Source: JBFELO01 sp041552055 (GTDB lineage Bacteria > Acidobacteriota > Thermoanaerobaculia > Thermoanaerobaculales > Sulfomarinibacteraceae). Taken from it: a stretch of 23,494 nt of DNA. Every line of letters starts with the position of its first letter. Position 1 is the first letter of the stretch. Below, piece after piece: positions 23,076 through 23,494 of this stretch. Position numbers and translations under genes: made by a program. The stretch is from assembly GCA_041552055.1 (NCBI GenBank), contig JBFELO010000076.1, positions 1-23,494 on the forward strand, in the 5' to 3' direction. The notes under the pieces are model-generated. The model made no database searches and had not been told where the DNA came from. It saw only the letters and a program-made list of their open reading frames with translations.

Positions 23076-23119
23076 TGTCTCAAAGTCTGTCTCAAGGCGA
23101 TTGAGACACTCTTAAGACA
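23076..23119. promoter_or_regulatory. Nested dyad of TGTCTCAA half-sites (candidate enhancer-binding site)
   Basis: The inner pair is TGTCTCAA (23088-23095), 5 bases, TTGAGACA (23101-23108): perfect 8-bp arms. The outer pair, TGTCTCAA (23076-23083) and TTAAGACA (23112-23119), is centred on almost the same axis with one mismatch. Isolated TGTCTCA copies also occur at 22947-22953 and 22981-22987, between this site and the sigma-54 motif. This is the layout expected for a bacterial enhancer-binding protein. Confidence 0.65.
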
Positions 23120-23135
23120 GTGGAACACGGGGGCC

Positions 23136-23178
23136 GCCCCCACCCACCCAACCAGGGGGTGAGGGGGTGAGGGAGTGG
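23136..23178. repeat. C-rich head plus three 8-bp G-rich units
   Basis: The C-rich head (23136-23153, ending CCCAACCA) is followed by GGGGGTGA, GGGGGTGA, GGGAGTGG (23155-23178). This is the fourth example in the window of the same architecture, and its unit GGGGGTGA is shared with the array at 13-108. Confidence 0.8.
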
Positions 23179-23494
23179 AGGAACCACGGCCGTGAGGGTT
23201 CGGTCATCCCTGCATCCCCATCCCCGCACCCAGCTCGAGATCCTGTTGTTTCGGATTGCGTCGGAGGCCCCGGCAGCCATTTCGGTTCACTCGACACTCC
23301 CAGGGCTGAGTGCCGGGAGGTCATCCCCTCATCCCCTCTCCAGGCGCGGCGGCCGAGGGGTCGCGAGGGCTTCTTCGCGAGGACCGCGAGGGGCTGCCAG
23401 GTGGTGCGCGTCAGCGCGCCAGATGGCGGTCCATCGCGGGCCGCAGCAGAACGCCCGAAAGCGACCTCGAGGCAGGGCGAGGCGTGAGCCCGAG
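23179..23494. other. Window end with no recognisable feature
   Basis: A GC-rich stretch with open frames in several directions but none with a plausible start, ribosome-binding site or protein-like composition. A 106-codon plus-strand frame through it is arginine/proline-rich and looks like noise. I see no tRNA, RNase P or other RNA signature. It may include the edge of a gene lying beyond the window. Confidence 0.4.

Larger units (their letters stand above)
22765..23135 (-). other. AT-richer regulatory region upstream of the multicopper oxidase
   Basis: No gene is supported here. The stretch about 22900-23110 is noticeably richer in A and T than the coding sequence around it. It contains the sigma-54 motif, four direct TGTCTCA heptamers (22947, 22981, 23076, 23088) and the nested dyad. 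The leader from the predicted start (about 22853) to the ATG is about 90 bases and ends in AGGAGGAGAAGGAGGA-type purine-rich sequence. Confidence 0.6.

Noticed and set aside
23167..23487. 106-codon plus-strand frame at the window end
   Set aside because: Its composition is low-complexity and basic, it starts in a G-rich repeat, and no ribosome-binding site or family resemblance is visible.

Overview
This is a GC-rich Gram-negative chromosomal segment with dense coding, Shine-Dalgarno starts and many intergenic short tandem repeats. Gene content (Tat and Sec exported proteins, outer-membrane barrels, a CusBA efflux pair, a possible sigma-54 promoter) indicates a diderm. The style of the proteins and repeats recalls Acidobacteriota (Thermoanaerobaculia-like) or a deltaproteobacterial-type lineage, but that placement is inference and cannot be proved from the window.

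Region 1 (1-4860) is housekeeping. It holds pgeF and rlmN, which are convergent with overlapping 3' ends, and a small unknown protein upstream of rlmN. Next come an AmgK-like sugar kinase interrupted by an in-frame TAG, then tatA, a BolA-family gene and a small outer-membrane barrel protein.

Region 2 (5025-15356) looks like one accessory locus. A minus-strand AraC-type regulator faces a plus-strand run: a ribbon-helix-helix protein translationally coupled to sulfatase 1, an outer-membrane barrel, an exported unknown protein, an exported MBL-fold hydrolase, a decayed copy of the exported protein's C-terminus, sulfatase 2 (paralogue of sulfatase 1), a Tat-exported lipoprotein of the 4,5-dihydroxyphthalate decarboxylase/PBP2 fold, and a lipoprotein tyrosine-phosphatase-like protein. 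Almost every product is predicted to be exported. A periplasmic pathway for desulfating and hydrolysing an unknown organosulfate is therefore reasonable, but the substrate is unknown. A perfect 8-bp inverted repeat lies in the divergent regulator/operon gap.

Region 3 (15591-23120, minus strand) is copper handling. A long CotA-like multicopper oxidase is closed by a strong intrinsic terminator and followed by cusB (metal-binding domains at both ends) and cusA, which overlap by ATGA. All three methionines of the CusA copper path are present. Upstream of the oxidase is a near-perfect sigma-54 promoter motif. About 230 bp farther upstream is a nested dyad built from TGTCTCA half-sites, which looks like an enhancer-type activator site.

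Four intergenic spots carry a C-rich head followed by 8-bp repeat units. Two carry an identical (GTTCCC)6 array, and two carry 7-bp arrays. The last ~315 bases hold nothing I can identify.
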